Source: Telluria aromaticivorans
GTDB taxonomy: Bacteria; Pseudomonadota; Gammaproteobacteria; Burkholderiales; Burkholderiaceae_D
Reading direction: 5' to 3'
NCBI RefSeq assembly: GCF_013003915.1
Contig: NZ_JABAIV010000005.1
Coordinates: forward strand, 62,001-126,000
DNA length: 64,000 bases
In this document: one piece after another, positions 44,720 through 53,657 of the stretch
Numbering within the stretch: the stretch's first letter is position 1
Layout: each line of letters opens with the position of its first letter
Made by a program: the position numbers and the translations under genes
Notes under the pieces: model-generated
Seen by the model: the letters and a program-made list of their open reading frames with translations, nothing else
Databases searched by the model: none
Told to the model about the DNA's origin: nothing

Positions 44720-46888
44720 CTAGGCGGGAGCCAGGTCCGACAGGCGCACCCGCAGCGGGGCAGGCGCCTCGCCGGCACACCAGCGCTGCCACATCAGGCG
44801 CAGGCCATGTTCCAGGCCCGCGGCGGTCACGCCCGGATAGCCCAGCACCGAGTTGACGAAGCGCTCACGCATCCCGGCGCGCATCGCGGCCAGGGCCGGG
44901 ATGTTCTGCGACAGGAACACGCCGAGGCGTACATAGGTGGCTTCGTCATCGGTCACGAAGTCGCGCAGGCCGACATGGGAAATGAACGACACCGCGGCAT
45001 GGCTCGGGTTGGTCGCCCCGACCGTGGCCAGCGTCGGCACGCCCATCCACAAGGCGTGGCCGACCGTGGTCGAGCCGCTGTAGGGGAAGGGACTGAGGCA
45101 GACGTCGACGTCGTAATGCTGCTTCAGGTAGCCGTGCACGTGGGTGCGCTCGCGCAGCAGCAGGCGCTCGCGCGGGATGCCTTCCTGCGCGAACCAGTCG
45201 ACCAGCGCGTCGTCCACGCCGGACTGCAGGCCGCCGAGCAGCATCCTGGAGTCGGGCACGGCATGCAGCAGCTTCGACCACTGGGCGATCACGTCGCGGC
45301 TGAGTTTACTCGCGCGGTGGAAGCTGCCGAAGGTCAGGAAGCCGTTGCGCAGCGCCGGCAAGTCGTTCACCGGCGGCGCGCCCGGGTCCGGCAGGAAGGG
45401 CGCCAGCAGCGGCAGGCGCGCCAGCTGTTCGGTGAACTGGGTGTCGTAGCGGCCTTCCGGCAGCATGAACGGATCGCACACGTAGTAATCCATCGTTTCC
45501 ATGCCGGTGGTGCCGGCATACCCGATCCAGCTGGCCTGCACCGGGGCGGGCTTGCGCATGAACAGCGCCAGGCGGTTCAGGGCCGAATGGCCAGACAGGT
45601 CGATCAGGATGTCGATGCCGTCCGCGCGGATCAGCTCCTCGGCGGCGGCATCATCCAGGTGCGCGATCACCTGCCAGCCGGCGGTGCAGGCGCGCAGCTC
45701 CGCGGTCTTGCGGTCGTCGACCGTGTTGTTGTAATAGACGTGGAGCGCCACTTGCCCGCTATCCTTGAGCGCCTCGAATACCGGCGCCACGAAGGTGGCC
45801 ACGGCATGTTCATACAGGTCGCCCGATACGAAGCCGACTCGCAGGCGCCGCCCGGGATCGCGCCCGTTGGCGTGCGGCCGGCGCAGTGCGCGCAGTGCGG
45901 GCTCCCAGCGCTGGCCGAACGCGAAGTGTTCGCGGGTGAGTTCGTCCGGATCGAAACAGCAGTGGCTCAGGATGAACAGCATCACGCTGTGCGCCGCCGG
46001 CGACGGCTCGATCTCGAACGCGCGCCGGGCCAGGCGCAGCGCTTCCTGCCATTCGCCCAGGTTGAAGCACATCCCGACCAGGCCATGCAGCACCTGGACG
46101 TTGTCCGGCGCCAGTTCGAGGGCGCGGCGCAGGGTTGCCGCTGCCTCGCCGAGCTTGCCCTGGGCGCGCAAGGCATTGCTCAGGTCGACCAGGACATCCG
46201 GCCTGCCCGGGGCCAGGGCAATGGCGCGTTCGAAGCCTTCGACAGCCGCGTCATGGCGCTTCAGGACGCGGTCGCAATGGGCCAGGTGCAGGACCGCGGC
46301 CACGTGGCCGGGCTGCTGCGCGACGACGGCGCGGAAATATTCGGCCGCTTCCGCATGGCGTTGCTGGTAGAACAGGATGTTGCCCAGGTCGGCACGCGCG
46401 TCGACATGCTCCGGTTCGATGGCGAGCACGCGCCGCAGGCAAACCGCGGCCTCATCCCTGTTCCCGAGCGAATGGAGCACGCCGGCGAGCACCAGCAGCG
46501 GCGCACTGTGCGCGGGCGCCAGTTCGGCTGCGCGGCGCGCGGCGGCTTCGCCCTCGGCCGCCCGGCCAAGGCGCAGGAGTGCAGCGGCCAGGCCCTGGTG
46601 CAGGTCGGCGTCATCGTGGAAACGCAGCGCGACGCGATAGGCCGCGACCGCTTCTTCATTGCGCCCGAGTTCGAACAGGGCCGCGGCCAGCACCGGCTGC
46701 AGGCCACGCACTTTCGGGTTCAGTTCGAGCGCACGGCGCAGGCTCGCCACGCCCTCGTCGAGCTGGTGCCCTTTCAGGAGGGCCAGGCCGAGCAGGGCAT
46801 GGGCGTTGCTGTCGCGCGGATTGCGGCGCACGGCGCGGCGGTGCTGGTCGAGCTGGTCGGGAGCAGGAGTGGGGGCAGTCAGGGTCAT
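44720..46888 (-). CDS. TPR-containing GT41 (SPINDLY/OGT-type) O-linked glycosyltransferase
   Basis: From ATG 46888 the protein has 722 residues. Residues about 10-340 are tetratricopeptide repeats (ALLGLALLKGHQLDEGVASL, RRALELNPKVRGLQPVLAAA and so on, at least eight units). The second half (about 355-715) is the SPINDLY/OGT catalytic region: LRVGFVSGDLYEHAVATFVA, AEELIRADGIDILIDLSGHS, then PVQASWIGYAGTTGMETMDY and LSPFPYSGSTTVGHALWMGV. Bacterial members add sugars to Ser/Thr of surface proteins. It lies directly upstream of the flagellin gene on the same strand, so flagellin is the probable target. Confidence 0.85.
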   Translation of the reverse strand: MTLTAPTPAPDQLDQHRRAVRRNPRDSNAHALLGLALLKGHQLDEGVASLRRALELNPKVRGLQPVLAAALFELGRNEEAVAAYRVALRFHDDADLHQGLAAALLRLGRAAEGEAAARRAAELAPAHSAPLLVLAGVLHSLGNRDEAAVCLRRVLAIEPEHVDARADLGNILFYQQRHAEAAEYFRAVVAQQPGHVAAVLHLAHCDRVLKRHDAAVEGFERAIALAPGRPDVLVDLSNALRAQGKLGEAAATLRRALELAPDNVQVLHGLVGMCFNLGEWQEALRLARRAFEIEPSPAAHSVMLFILSHCCFDPDELTREHFAFGQRWEPALRALRRPHANGRDPGRRLRVGFVSGDLYEHAVATFVAPVFEALKDSGQVALHVYYNNTVDDRKTAELRACTAGWQVIAHLDDAAAEELIRADGIDILIDLSGHSALNRLALFMRKPAPVQASWIGYAGTTGMETMDYYVCDPFMLPEGRYDTQFTEQLARLPLLAPFLPDPGAPPVNDLPALRNGFLTFGSFHRASKLSRDVIAQWSKLLHAVPDSRMLLGGLQSGVDDALVDWFAQEGIPRERLLLRERTHVHGYLKQHYDVDVCLSPFPYSGSTTVGHALWMGVPTLATVGATNPSHAAVSFISHVGLRDFVTDDEATYVRLGVFLSQNIPALAAMRAGMRERFVNSVLGYPGVTAAGLEHGLRLMWQRWCAGEAPAPLRVRLSDLAPA

Positions 46889-47145
46889 CGGAAAGTAGGT
46901 CCAGTGTGGCCGGTTTCTGTGCGGCAATAGCCGCGATTGTAAATCGGGACCGCACTATAGGGGATGAGATTGTTGCGGTGACAGCGAAAAAATTTACCTT
47001 TGTTGGCAAAGCGGCTTCGGTTTCCTGCAGCAGTGGTGCAAGAGTGAAGCGGAAGCAAGGAAGCGGCCTGGCCGGGTTTGGCCGATTCTGCGCGTTTGCC
47101 GTAAGATGTCGGGTTTTCCAACGCCCGGCGGACAGACCTTCACGC

Positions 47146-48195
47146 ATGAGTTCCTCAATCAGCATTGACGCAGCCGGCGCGGGCTTGCCCGGCGCTTCGC
47201 CATCGACACCAGCGACGGGCAGGCGGCTTTCGGTCGCCCCGATGATGGACTGGACCGACCGCCACTGCCGCGTCTTCCATCGCCAGATCACCCGCCACAC
47301 CTGGCTGTACACCGAGATGGTGACTACCGGGGCGCTGGTGTATGGCGACGTCGAGCGCCACCTGCGCTACGACGGCGTCGAGCACCCGGTGGCACTGCAG
47401 CTGGGCGGCAGCGACCCGGCCGACCTTGCCAAGAGCGCGAAGCTGGGCGAGCAGTGGGGCTACAAGGAAATCAACCTCAACTGCGGCTGCCCGTCGGAGC
47501 GCGTGCAGAAGGGCGCTTTCGGCGCCTGCCTGATGGGCGAGCCGCAATTGGTGGCCGACTGCGTCAAGGCGATGCGCGATGCGGTGTCGATCGACGTCAC
47601 CGTCAAGCACCGCATCGGCATCGACTACAACGAGGAATACGGTTTCGTGCGCGATTTCGTCGGCACGATCGCCGATGCCGGCTGCTCGACCTTCATCGTG
47701 CATGCCCGCAATGCCGTGCTGAAGGGCCTGTCGCCGAAGGAAAACCGCGAAATCCCGCCGCTGCGCTACGAAGTGGCCTACCAGCTCAAGCGCGAGTTCC
47801 CTGGACTGGAAATCATCATCAACGGCGGCGTGAAGACCGATGCCGAGATCGCGCAGCACCTGGCCCATGTGGACGGCGTCATGCTGGGCCGCGAGGCGTA
47901 TCACAACCCCTGGGTGATGGCGACCTGGGACATTCTGTTCTACGGCGACGCAGCCGTGCCGAAGACCCGCCAGCAAGTGCTGGAAGCGATGATCCCGTAT
48001 ATCGCCGAACAGCTGCGCCTGTACGGCAGCCATGGCCTCAAGCTCAACAGCATCACCCGCCACATGCTGGGCATCATGACCGGCTTGCCCGGCGCCCGCG
48101 CATTCCGCCAGACGCTGTCCGATTCCAAAAAGCTGGCCGGCGCCGACCCGGCACTGCTGCTGGAAGCCGCTGCGCGCATGCCCAGCCTAGCCTGA
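47146..48195 (+). CDS. dusA: tRNA-dihydrouridine synthase DusA
   Basis: DusA reduces U20/U20a in tRNA with FMN and NADPH. From ATG 47146 it has 349 residues; the frame is open further upstream but that part lies opposite the glycosyltransferase. The first 27 residues are a poorly conserved tail, then RLSVAPMMDWTDRHCRVFHR, the DusA start pattern (MMD-TD-HCR). The catalytic Cys lies in EINLNCGCPSERVQKGAFGA near 105-124. Other family motifs are RIGIDYNEEYGF, FIVHARNAVLKGLSPKENRE and IIINGGVKT. Length is the family norm. Confidence 0.95.
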   Translation: MSSSISIDAAGAGLPGASPSTPATGRRLSVAPMMDWTDRHCRVFHRQITRHTWLYTEMVTTGALVYGDVERHLRYDGVEHPVALQLGGSDPADLAKSAKLGEQWGYKEINLNCGCPSERVQKGAFGACLMGEPQLVADCVKAMRDAVSIDVTVKHRIGIDYNEEYGFVRDFVGTIADAGCSTFIVHARNAVLKGLSPKENREIPPLRYEVAYQLKREFPGLEIIINGGVKTDAEIAQHLAHVDGVMLGREAYHNPWVMATWDILFYGDAAVPKTRQQVLEAMIPYIAEQLRLYGSHGLKLNSITRHMLGIMTGLPGARAFRQTLSDSKKLAGADPALLLEAAARMPSLA

Positions 48196-48219
48196 ACAGT
48201 CTTCCTTCTCTCCAAAAGG

Positions 48220-48240
48220 GCGTACTTCGGTACGCTTTTT
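48220..48240 (+). terminator. dusA terminator
   Basis: GCGTAC and GTACGC pair (6 bp) around a TTCG tetraloop at 48220-48235, followed by TTTTTTG. It begins 25 bases past the dusA stop. Confidence 0.8.
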
Positions 48241-48241
48241 T

Positions 48242-48535
48242 GTTTCTTGTGGGCAAATTGCCACACTATTGCCCCGGATTGTATAGACAAGCACTCTAAA
48301 GCTTGCCGAGCGGCAAGAGTAATCGGATAATTTCTCTCGCTCCCACGGCATTGATCATTATCAATTCTGTTGTTGAGCCGAAACAAACTTCAGGCGACGG
48401 TCGATTTCGAGTTGCCGAGCAGAATTTTTGATTTATCCTGTTGGAAACATGTTGCGGTCGTATGGACGAACATGACGCGTCGCACGGCGCAGCGATCCGG
48501 GCGAATTCGATCATTAGATACAGGGAAGAACAAGA
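48242..48535 (+). promoter_or_regulatory. Leader/promoter region of the chemoreceptor gene
   Basis: About 290 bases without a gene. An inverted repeat CTTGCC-GAGC-GGCAAG lies at 48302-48317. TTAT and GCCGAAAC, spaced by 15, lie near 48357-48383 and are a poor match to sigma-28 boxes. AGGGAAGAACAAGA before the ATG is a usable binding site. Nothing else is recognised. Confidence 0.3.
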
Positions 48536-50311
48536 ATGGCTTTTTTGAATAACTTGAAGGTCGGTACCCGCCTTGCACTCGGCTTTGCGCTGGTGCTGGT
48601 GTTGCTGATCGCCGTCACGGGTGTTGGCATCCTGCGCATGTCGCAGATCCAGGACCGGCTCGACCAGGTGGTGAGCGTGAACAACGTTTCGACCAGCCTC
48701 GTCACCGACATGCGCAACAACGTCGGCGAACGCGTCGCCGCGCTGCGCGTCCTGACGCTGATGACCGACCCGGCCGACATGGAACCGGAAATGGTCAAGT
48801 TCAAGGAACAGACCCGCAAGTACGACGAAGCCCAGAAGAAGCTGTCGGCGATCTTCGCGGCCCACGCCAGCGAAAAGGAAAAGACCCTGCTGGCCCAGGT
48901 CAAGGAATTCGAAGGCGCAGCGATGCCGGCGATTGCCAAGGCCTCGGAACTGTACCTGGCCAATAACGCGATGGACGCCACCCGCGTCATGATCCGCGAA
49001 GTGCGCCCGGTGCAGAAGAAGTGGACCGAAGCGCTGGACCAGCTGGCCACCTTCGAAGAAAAGCAGAATGCGCAAGCCGCGGCCGATGCCCAGGACGCCT
49101 TCGCCAATGCCCGTAACTTCATGATCGTCATGCTCCTGACCGCCGTTGCCATGGGCATCGCGGCAGCCTGGGTGATCAGCCGCAGCCTGCGCAAGCAGCT
49201 CGGCGGCGAACCAGCCTACACCGCCAGCATCGCCAGCAGCATCGCCCATGGCGACCTGTCGATCGCCATCGAGACCGATGCGTCGGACCGTGGCAGCCTG
49301 CTGGTGGAAATGAAAGAAATGCGCAACAGCCTGGTCGGCATTGTCGAGCAAGTGCGCCGCGGCACCGAGACCATCGGCACCGCCTCGCGTGAAATCGCTG
49401 CCGGCAACATCGACCTGTCCTCGCGTACCGAACTGCAGGCCAGCTCGCTGGAAAAGACTGCCTCGGCGATGGAAGAACTGACCTCGACCGTCAAGCAGAA
49501 CGCGGACAATGCCCGTGAAGCCAACGCCCTGGCCGCAACTGCCTCGAACGTGGCGCTCAAGGGTGGTGAAGTGGTGTCGCAGGTGGTTGGCACGATGGGC
49601 GAGATCAACACCTCGGCCAACAAGATCGCCGACATCATCAGCGTGATCGATGGCATCGCCTTCCAGACCAATATCCTGGCGCTGAACGCCGCTGTGGAAG
49701 CAGCCCGTGCCGGTGAGCAAGGCCGCGGTTTCGCGGTGGTGGCTTCGGAAGTGCGTAACCTGGCCCAGCGTTCGGCTGCGGCAGCAAAAGAAATCAAGAC
49801 CCTGATCGGTGATTCCGTCGAGAAGGTCGAACGCGGCAGCAAGCTGGTCGGCCAGGCCGGCGTGACGATGGACGAAGTGGTGGCGAGCGTGAAACGCGTG
49901 ACCGACATCATGAGCGAAATCGCCAACGCCAGCGCCGAGCAGAGCGCCGGTATCGAACAGGTGAACCTGTCGATCATCGAGATGGACAGCATGACCCAGC
50001 AGAATGCCGCCCTGGTCGAAGAAGCCGCTGCCGCAGCGCAGAGCATGCAGGACCAGGCCAGCGAACTGACCCGCGTCGTCAGCATCTTCAAGCTGACCGA
50101 AGGCGAGCAGCAGGCCGAAGCACAGGCGCCAGTCGTGACCAGCACCGCAGTGGTGGTGCGTCCGGCAGCCGTCAAGCGCCCGGCCCCGGCCCTGAAAAAG
50201 CCGGCCGTGAAGAAACCCGCAGCGGCAGCGCAAGACGCCGCAGCTGCACCGGCCGCCAGGCCAAAGAAAGCAGCAGCCACCGCCGGCAACGACGAGTGGG
50301 AAGAATTCTAA
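48536..50311 (+). CDS. Methyl-accepting chemotaxis protein with C-terminal tether
   Basis: A chemoreceptor that would signal to CheA/CheW at the inner membrane. The 591 residues have TM1 near 12-33, a four-helix-bundle-type periplasmic domain (about 34-194), TM2 near 195-215, a HAMP-like region (about 216-270), and the signalling coil (about 275-525) with the hairpin tip [20 protein letters not shown] and [20 protein letters not shown]. The Ala/Pro/Lys-rich linker ends in DEWEEF. This fits the W-x-x-F tail (NWETF-like) that tethers CheR and CheB. The ligand is unknown. No other che gene lies here, so signalling partners are encoded elsewhere. Confidence 0.93.
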   Translation: MAFLNNLKVGTRLALGFALVLVLLIAVTGVGILRMSQIQDRLDQVVSVNNVSTSLVTDMRNNVGERVAALRVLTLMTDPADMEPEMVKFKEQTRKYDEAQKKLSAIFAAHASEKEKTLLAQVKEFEGAAMPAIAKASELYLANNAMDATRVMIREVRPVQKKWTEALDQLATFEEKQNAQAAADAQDAFANARNFMIVMLLTAVAMGIAAAWVISRSLRKQLGGEPAYTASIASSIAHGDLSIAIETDASDRGSLLVEMKEMRNSLVGIVEQVRRGTETIGTASREIAAGNIDLSSRTELQASSLEKTASAMEELTSTVKQNADNAREANALAATASNVALKGGEVVSQVVGTMGEINTSANKIADIISVIDGIAFQTNILALNAAVEAARAGEQGRGFAVVASEVRNLAQRSAAAAKEIKTLIGDSVEKVERGSKLVGQAGVTMDEVVASVKRVTDIMSEIANASAEQSAGIEQVNLSIIEMDSMTQQNAALVEEAAAAAQSMQDQASELTRVVSIFKLTEGEQQAEAQAPVVTSTAVVVRPAAVKRPAPALKKPAVKKPAAAAQDAAAAPAARPKKAAATAGNDEWEEF

Positions 50312-50390
50312 GAGAGACGAAGCGCCGGTCCAGCGGGCCGGCAAGCAGTAAAGACTGCCAACCTTAATCAAAACCTTACTGGAAAATTAT

Positions 50391-50735
50391 ATGAAAAACC
50401 TGACCATGAAGCTGATCGCTGCAATGACCCTGGCCACCGCAGCCGGCGCAACTTTCGCCGCTGAAGTGCCGGCATCGTTCGACCCGAAGAAGTGCGCAGT
50501 CGAATACCCGAAAGCATCGCTGATGAACGAAGAGCAGGGCACCACTTCGGCATCCTTCCTGGTCGGCGCTGACGGCACCGTCAACGAATCGAAGCTTGAA
50601 AAGTCGAGCGGCTTCAAGAACCTGGACAAGGCAGCCCTCAAAGGCCTGTCGTCGTGCAAGTTCAAGCCGGGCACCAAGGACGGCGCACCAGCCGCCACCT
50701 GGACCAAGGTCGACTACGCATGGAAGCTGGACTAA
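50391..50735 (+). CDS. Small periplasmic protein with a TonB C-terminal-like domain
   Basis: The 114 residues start with a signal peptide (MKNLTMKLIAAMTLATAAGA, cleaved near residue 23). The rest resembles a TonB C-terminal domain: CAVEYPKASLMNEEQGTTSA, SFLVGADGTVNESKLEKSSG (the strand-turn-strand) and FKNLDKAALKGLSSCKFKPG. Two Cys (about residues 35 and 84) may form a disulphide. True TonB proteins have a membrane anchor and Pro-rich spacer; both are absent here. Such stand-alone proteins are common in Oxalobacteraceae, function unknown. The gene has its own terminator. Confidence 0.7.
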   Translation: MKNLTMKLIAAMTLATAAGATFAAEVPASFDPKKCAVEYPKASLMNEEQGTTSASFLVGADGTVNESKLEKSSGFKNLDKAALKGLSSCKFKPGTKDGAPAATWTKVDYAWKLD

Positions 50736-50763
50736 TCCGGTTTTTTTCCATCTGTAAAAAAAT

Positions 50764-50792
50764 CAGCCGGCCATTGCGCCGGCTGTTTTTTT
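50764..50792 (+). terminator. Terminator after the TonB-like gene
   Basis: CAGCCGGC and GCCGGCTG form a perfect 8-bp stem around CATTGC (50764-50785), followed by seven Ts. It lies 28 bases past the stop. Confidence 0.9.
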
Positions 50793-50946
50793 GTCGGGCA
50801 GCGCCGCGGACTGTTCGTTAGATCATTCACACTCACCGTTACACTTTCGTAGCGACATGTATCGATTGTAAGCACTTCTATCATTTCTCCCGTGCGCGGT
50901 TGAGGCTGGCTATAGTAGACCCAACACAACCAGAAGGAGAAGCACC

Positions 50947-51384
50947 ATGAAGACCATTCTTGCCGCTACCGCAGCTGTCCTCATCAGCACCGCCGCCTTC
51001 GCACCGGTCCAGGCCCAGGCACAGGGCCGCACCGAAGTAATCATCGTCCAGAAGGCGCCGCCGGCGCCACGCCATGAAGCCATCCCGGCAGCACGCCGCG
51101 GCCATGTGTGGGTCCCTGGCTACTGGGCCTGGAACGGCCGCCGCCATACCTGGGAACGTGGCCATTGGGAACGTGCCCGCAGCGGCTATGCGTATGCCCA
51201 ACCGGAGTGGCGCCAGGACCGTAACGGCTGGTACCTCGAGCGTGGCGGCTGGCAGCGTGGCGAACGCGTAGCACGCCGTGACCGTGACGGCGATGGCGTC
51301 CGCAATGCCAACGACCGTGACCGCGACGGCGACGGCATCCGCAACCGCGACGATGCCCGCCCGAACAACCCGAACCGTTACTAA
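50947..51384 (+). CDS. Exported YXWGXW-repeat protein with Asp-Gly calcium-type repeats
   Basis: The 145 residues begin with a signal peptide ([20 protein letters not shown], cleaved near 25). Residues about 50-95 carry [20 protein letters not shown] and [20 protein letters not shown], the repeats seen in the YXWGXW family of small exported betaproteobacterial proteins. The C-terminal third is [20 protein letters not shown], two Asp-rich units resembling thrombospondin type 3/calcium-binding repeats. The role is unknown; the cell envelope is the likely location. AGAAGGAG precedes the ATG. It shares a bidirectional terminator with the convergent cyclase gene. Confidence 0.7.
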   Translation: MKTILAATAAVLISTAAFAPVQAQAQGRTEVIIVQKAPPAPRHEAIPAARRGHVWVPGYWAWNGRRHTWERGHWERARSGYAYAQPEWRQDRNGWYLERGGWQRGERVARRDRDGDGVRNANDRDRDGDGIRNRDDARPNNPNRY

Positions 51385-51401
51385 GATGTAAGAAGTAAAT
51401 G

Positions 51402-51429
51402 AACCGCCTGCACCGCAGGCGGTTTTTTT
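51402..51429 (+). terminator. Terminator between the YXWGXW gene and the cyclase gene
   Basis: AACCGCCTGC and GCAGGCGGTT form a perfect 10-bp stem with an ACC loop, followed by TTTTT. It reads most strongly on the plus strand and overlaps the stop of the convergent cyclase gene. Confidence 0.85.
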
Positions 51430-53095
51430 ATATGCAGAACGACGGCGCGTCGGCCGATTCGGCGTTGTCGAGGTCGCTGCAGACGCGGTTGCGCCCGGTA
51501 TCCTTTGCACGGTAGAGCAGGACATCGGCCCGCGTGATGAAGGCAATCCGGTCGCCGGTTTCGCCAGGGGAAGCATGGAAGGTCGCGGCCCCTGCGCTGA
51601 TGGTGGCGGTGCCGGCCGGATTATCGGCGTGCTCGATGCCGAGTTCGAAGATGGCCAGCCGCAGGCGCTCGGCCACGTAGCGGGCGCCGACCGCGCCCGT
51701 TCCCGGCAACAGGATCGCGAATTCCTCGCCGCCGTAACGCGCCGCCAGGTCGGTCGGCCGCGCCAGGCCGTCGCGCAGGGTGGCGGCCACCTGGCGCAGG
51801 CAGGCGTCGCCGGCAACGTGGCCATAGCGGTCATTGTATTTCTTGAAGAAATCGATGTCGACCAGCACCAGGGAGAGCGGCGCACCGGTTCGCGCTGCCC
51901 GTTTGAGTTCCACCCGGAAGACGTCTTCGAAATGGCGCCGGTTGGCAATGCCCGTCAACCCGTCGTTGGTTGCCAGTACAGTCAATTCCTGGTTGCGCTC
52001 CTGCAGGTCTTCCTTGGCGATGACGAGTTCGTCTTCGAGCTGGTCGCGGATGATAATTTGGCGCACCAGCCGCGCGCCCACGCCTATCAGCAGTACCACG
52101 ATCAGGGTGGTGCCACCGGCCATGAGCAGGGTCGACTGCTGCCATTCCGCAAGGATCTCGTCCTTGGCCTGCGCCGTGGCGACCAGCAGCGGCAGGCTGC
52201 CGAGATGCCGGTAGCTGTACAGGCGCACCACGCCGTCGATCTTTGAACGCAGCATGGCAGTGCCGGCCGGTCCTTGCGCCCGGTAGGTCTGGAAGATGGG
52301 GCCGCTCGCCACGTTCTGGCCGATCAGCTTTTCGAGGAAAGGACGGCGGTAAATGACGACGCCGTTGTCGTGTGCGAGCAGGATCACGCCTTCCTTTCCC
52401 ACATCGAAACTGTCGTAGAGGTCGGCGAAATAATTGATCTGGATCGTGCCCAGCGCGACACCTGCGAAACTGCCGTCGGGCTTGTCGAGCCGGCGCGAAA
52501 TCGGCAGGATCCATTGCCCGCTCGAACGGCTGCGGATCGGCGTGCCGATGTGCAGGCCGCGGTCCTTGTTCTTCTGGTGGTACTGGAAATACTCGCGGTC
52601 GGCATTGTTGCGGGCGATCGGCTGGTCGAGCGAGGTCACCAGCCAGCTTCCATCCGGGCCGTACACAAACAGCCCATGCAGTTCCTTGGTGCTGGCCACC
52701 ATGTCGCGCATGTGGCTGCGCAGCCGCTCAGTCGAGGCTGCCGACAGCCCGTTGTGCTCGACATGCTCCGCCACGCTGGACAGGACGGTGTCGACGATCC
52801 TCACCGCACTTTCGGCCTGCGCTGCCAGCGCGCGTGCCATGTTGGAGGTTGCGGCCGTCGTCTCCGCCAGGCGGCTCTGCCGCGCGCTCCAGGCGCTCCA
52901 GGCCTGTGCCGCCGCCAGCAGGGAACAGAACAGCGCCAGCACCAGGATCGCGTACCGGACCGCCGGACGCTTCTTCGCCCTCAGGGAGGTGATGGGAGTA
53001 TGGACTGGCTCGCTTGGGGTCATCAGGAAGGCCGCTGGCGGCGCCGGGTTGTCGAAGCTTGGAGGATATCTATCAAGGGTAAAAAAGTCGAGCAT
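51428..53095 (-). CDS. Membrane diguanylate cyclase with an extracytoplasmic sensor domain
   Basis: It makes cyclic di-GMP. Of 555 residues (from ATG 53095; an ATG at 53023 gives 531), TM1 lies near 45-68 and TM2 near 330-350. Between them is a dCache-like sensor (ADREYFQYHQKNKDRGLHIG, GVALGTIQINYFADLYDSF). The GGDEF domain spans about 385-545 (NDGLTGIANRRHFEDVF, ARYGGEEFAILLPG). The active-site GGEEF is intact, and RPTD five residues before it is an I-site (R-x-x-D), so product inhibition is expected. There is no EAL domain. Placed between a chemoreceptor neighbourhood and cspA, it may affect the motility-biofilm switch; that is inference. Confidence 0.9.
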   Translation of the reverse strand: MLDFFTLDRYPPSFDNPAPPAAFLMTPSEPVHTPITSLRAKKRPAVRYAILVLALFCSLLAAAQAWSAWSARQSRLAETTAATSNMARALAAQAESAVRIVDTVLSSVAEHVEHNGLSAASTERLRSHMRDMVASTKELHGLFVYGPDGSWLVTSLDQPIARNNADREYFQYHQKNKDRGLHIGTPIRSRSSGQWILPISRRLDKPDGSFAGVALGTIQINYFADLYDSFDVGKEGVILLAHDNGVVIYRRPFLEKLIGQNVASGPIFQTYRAQGPAGTAMLRSKIDGVVRLYSYRHLGSLPLLVATAQAKDEILAEWQQSTLLMAGGTTLIVVLLIGVGARLVRQIIIRDQLEDELVIAKEDLQERNQELTVLATNDGLTGIANRRHFEDVFRVELKRAARTGAPLSLVLVDIDFFKKYNDRYGHVAGDACLRQVAATLRDGLARPTDLAARYGGEEFAILLPGTGAVGARYVAERLRLAIFELGIEHADNPAGTATISAGAATFHASPGETGDRIAFITRADVLLYRAKDTGRNRVCSDLDNAESADAPSFCI

Positions 53096-53415
53096 CAGAC
53101 GTCAGCGTTAAACTTTGAGTATTCCGCGACAAATGAACCCATGGTTGGCATCGACGTCGCAAGGGATTGCAAGACGCCTTACAGGCTTTGCAGAATAACA
53201 AAATTTGCACATGGCGAAATTAAATACGAAACAATTAGGTAAATCGCCCAAAGACCTGTATCTTTCGTCCTGCACTACATCAAGTCGTTGTTATTGTTGG
53301 TCTTTCTCTCCTGTTCGCCGTTCGGCGGTCCCGTTTGATTTCCTCCTGTTACACCCTCTCTTGGTCGACCGTGCGCCCGGGCGTTTTTGCCCATGCAAAC
53401 TAAAAGGAAATCAAA
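53096..53415 (+). promoter_or_regulatory. Long leader of the cold-shock gene
   Basis: No gene is supported in this 320-base stretch. Cold-shock genes often have a long structured 5' UTR. GGGC-GTTTTT-GCCC (53379-53392) and nearby C/G-rich runs can fold just before the binding site AAAGGAAATCAAA. AT-rich sequence near 53200-53270 would suit a promoter but no clear hexamer pair was found. Confidence 0.35.
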
Positions 53416-53625
53416 ATGACTACTCAAACCGGCACCGTAAAATGGTTCAACGATTCCAAAGGCTTCGGCTTTATCACGCCTGACGCAGGCGGCGGTGATT
53501 TGTTCGCGCACTTCGGCGACATTCAATCGGAAGGCTTCAAGAGCCTGGCCGAAAACCAGCGCGTTTCGTTCGAGCGTTCGACCGGACCTAAAGGCGAAAA
53601 AGCCGGCAATATCCGCGCGATTTAA
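53416..53625 (+). CDS. Cold-shock protein of the CspA family
   Basis: A single-domain nucleic-acid chaperone of 69 residues, the family norm. The N terminus [20 protein letters not shown] contains RNP1 (KGFGFI). The RNP2 region reads DLFAHFGDI instead of the usual DVFVHFS, a modest change. The end [20 protein letters not shown] is typical. A terminator lies at 53748, after a tandem hairpin repeat. Which paralog (CspA, CspC, CspE) cannot be told. Confidence 0.93.
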   Translation: MTTQTGTVKWFNDSKGFGFITPDAGGGDLFAHFGDIQSEGFKSLAENQRVSFERSTGPKGEKAGNIRAI

Positions 53626-53657
53626 TCAGTCAGCCTGATTGGTAATTTCGCCTACCC

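Noticed and set aside
46135..47145. An upstream extension of the dusA frame by 337 codons.
   Set aside because: It lies opposite the glycosyltransferase gene; the extension is Arg/Pro/Ala-rich without family similarity, and dusA has a normal length from 47146.
48357..48383. A sigma-28 promoter for the chemoreceptor (TTAT-N15-GCCGAAAC).
   Set aside because: The -35 part is poor, so I list it only as a weak possibility in the leader entry.
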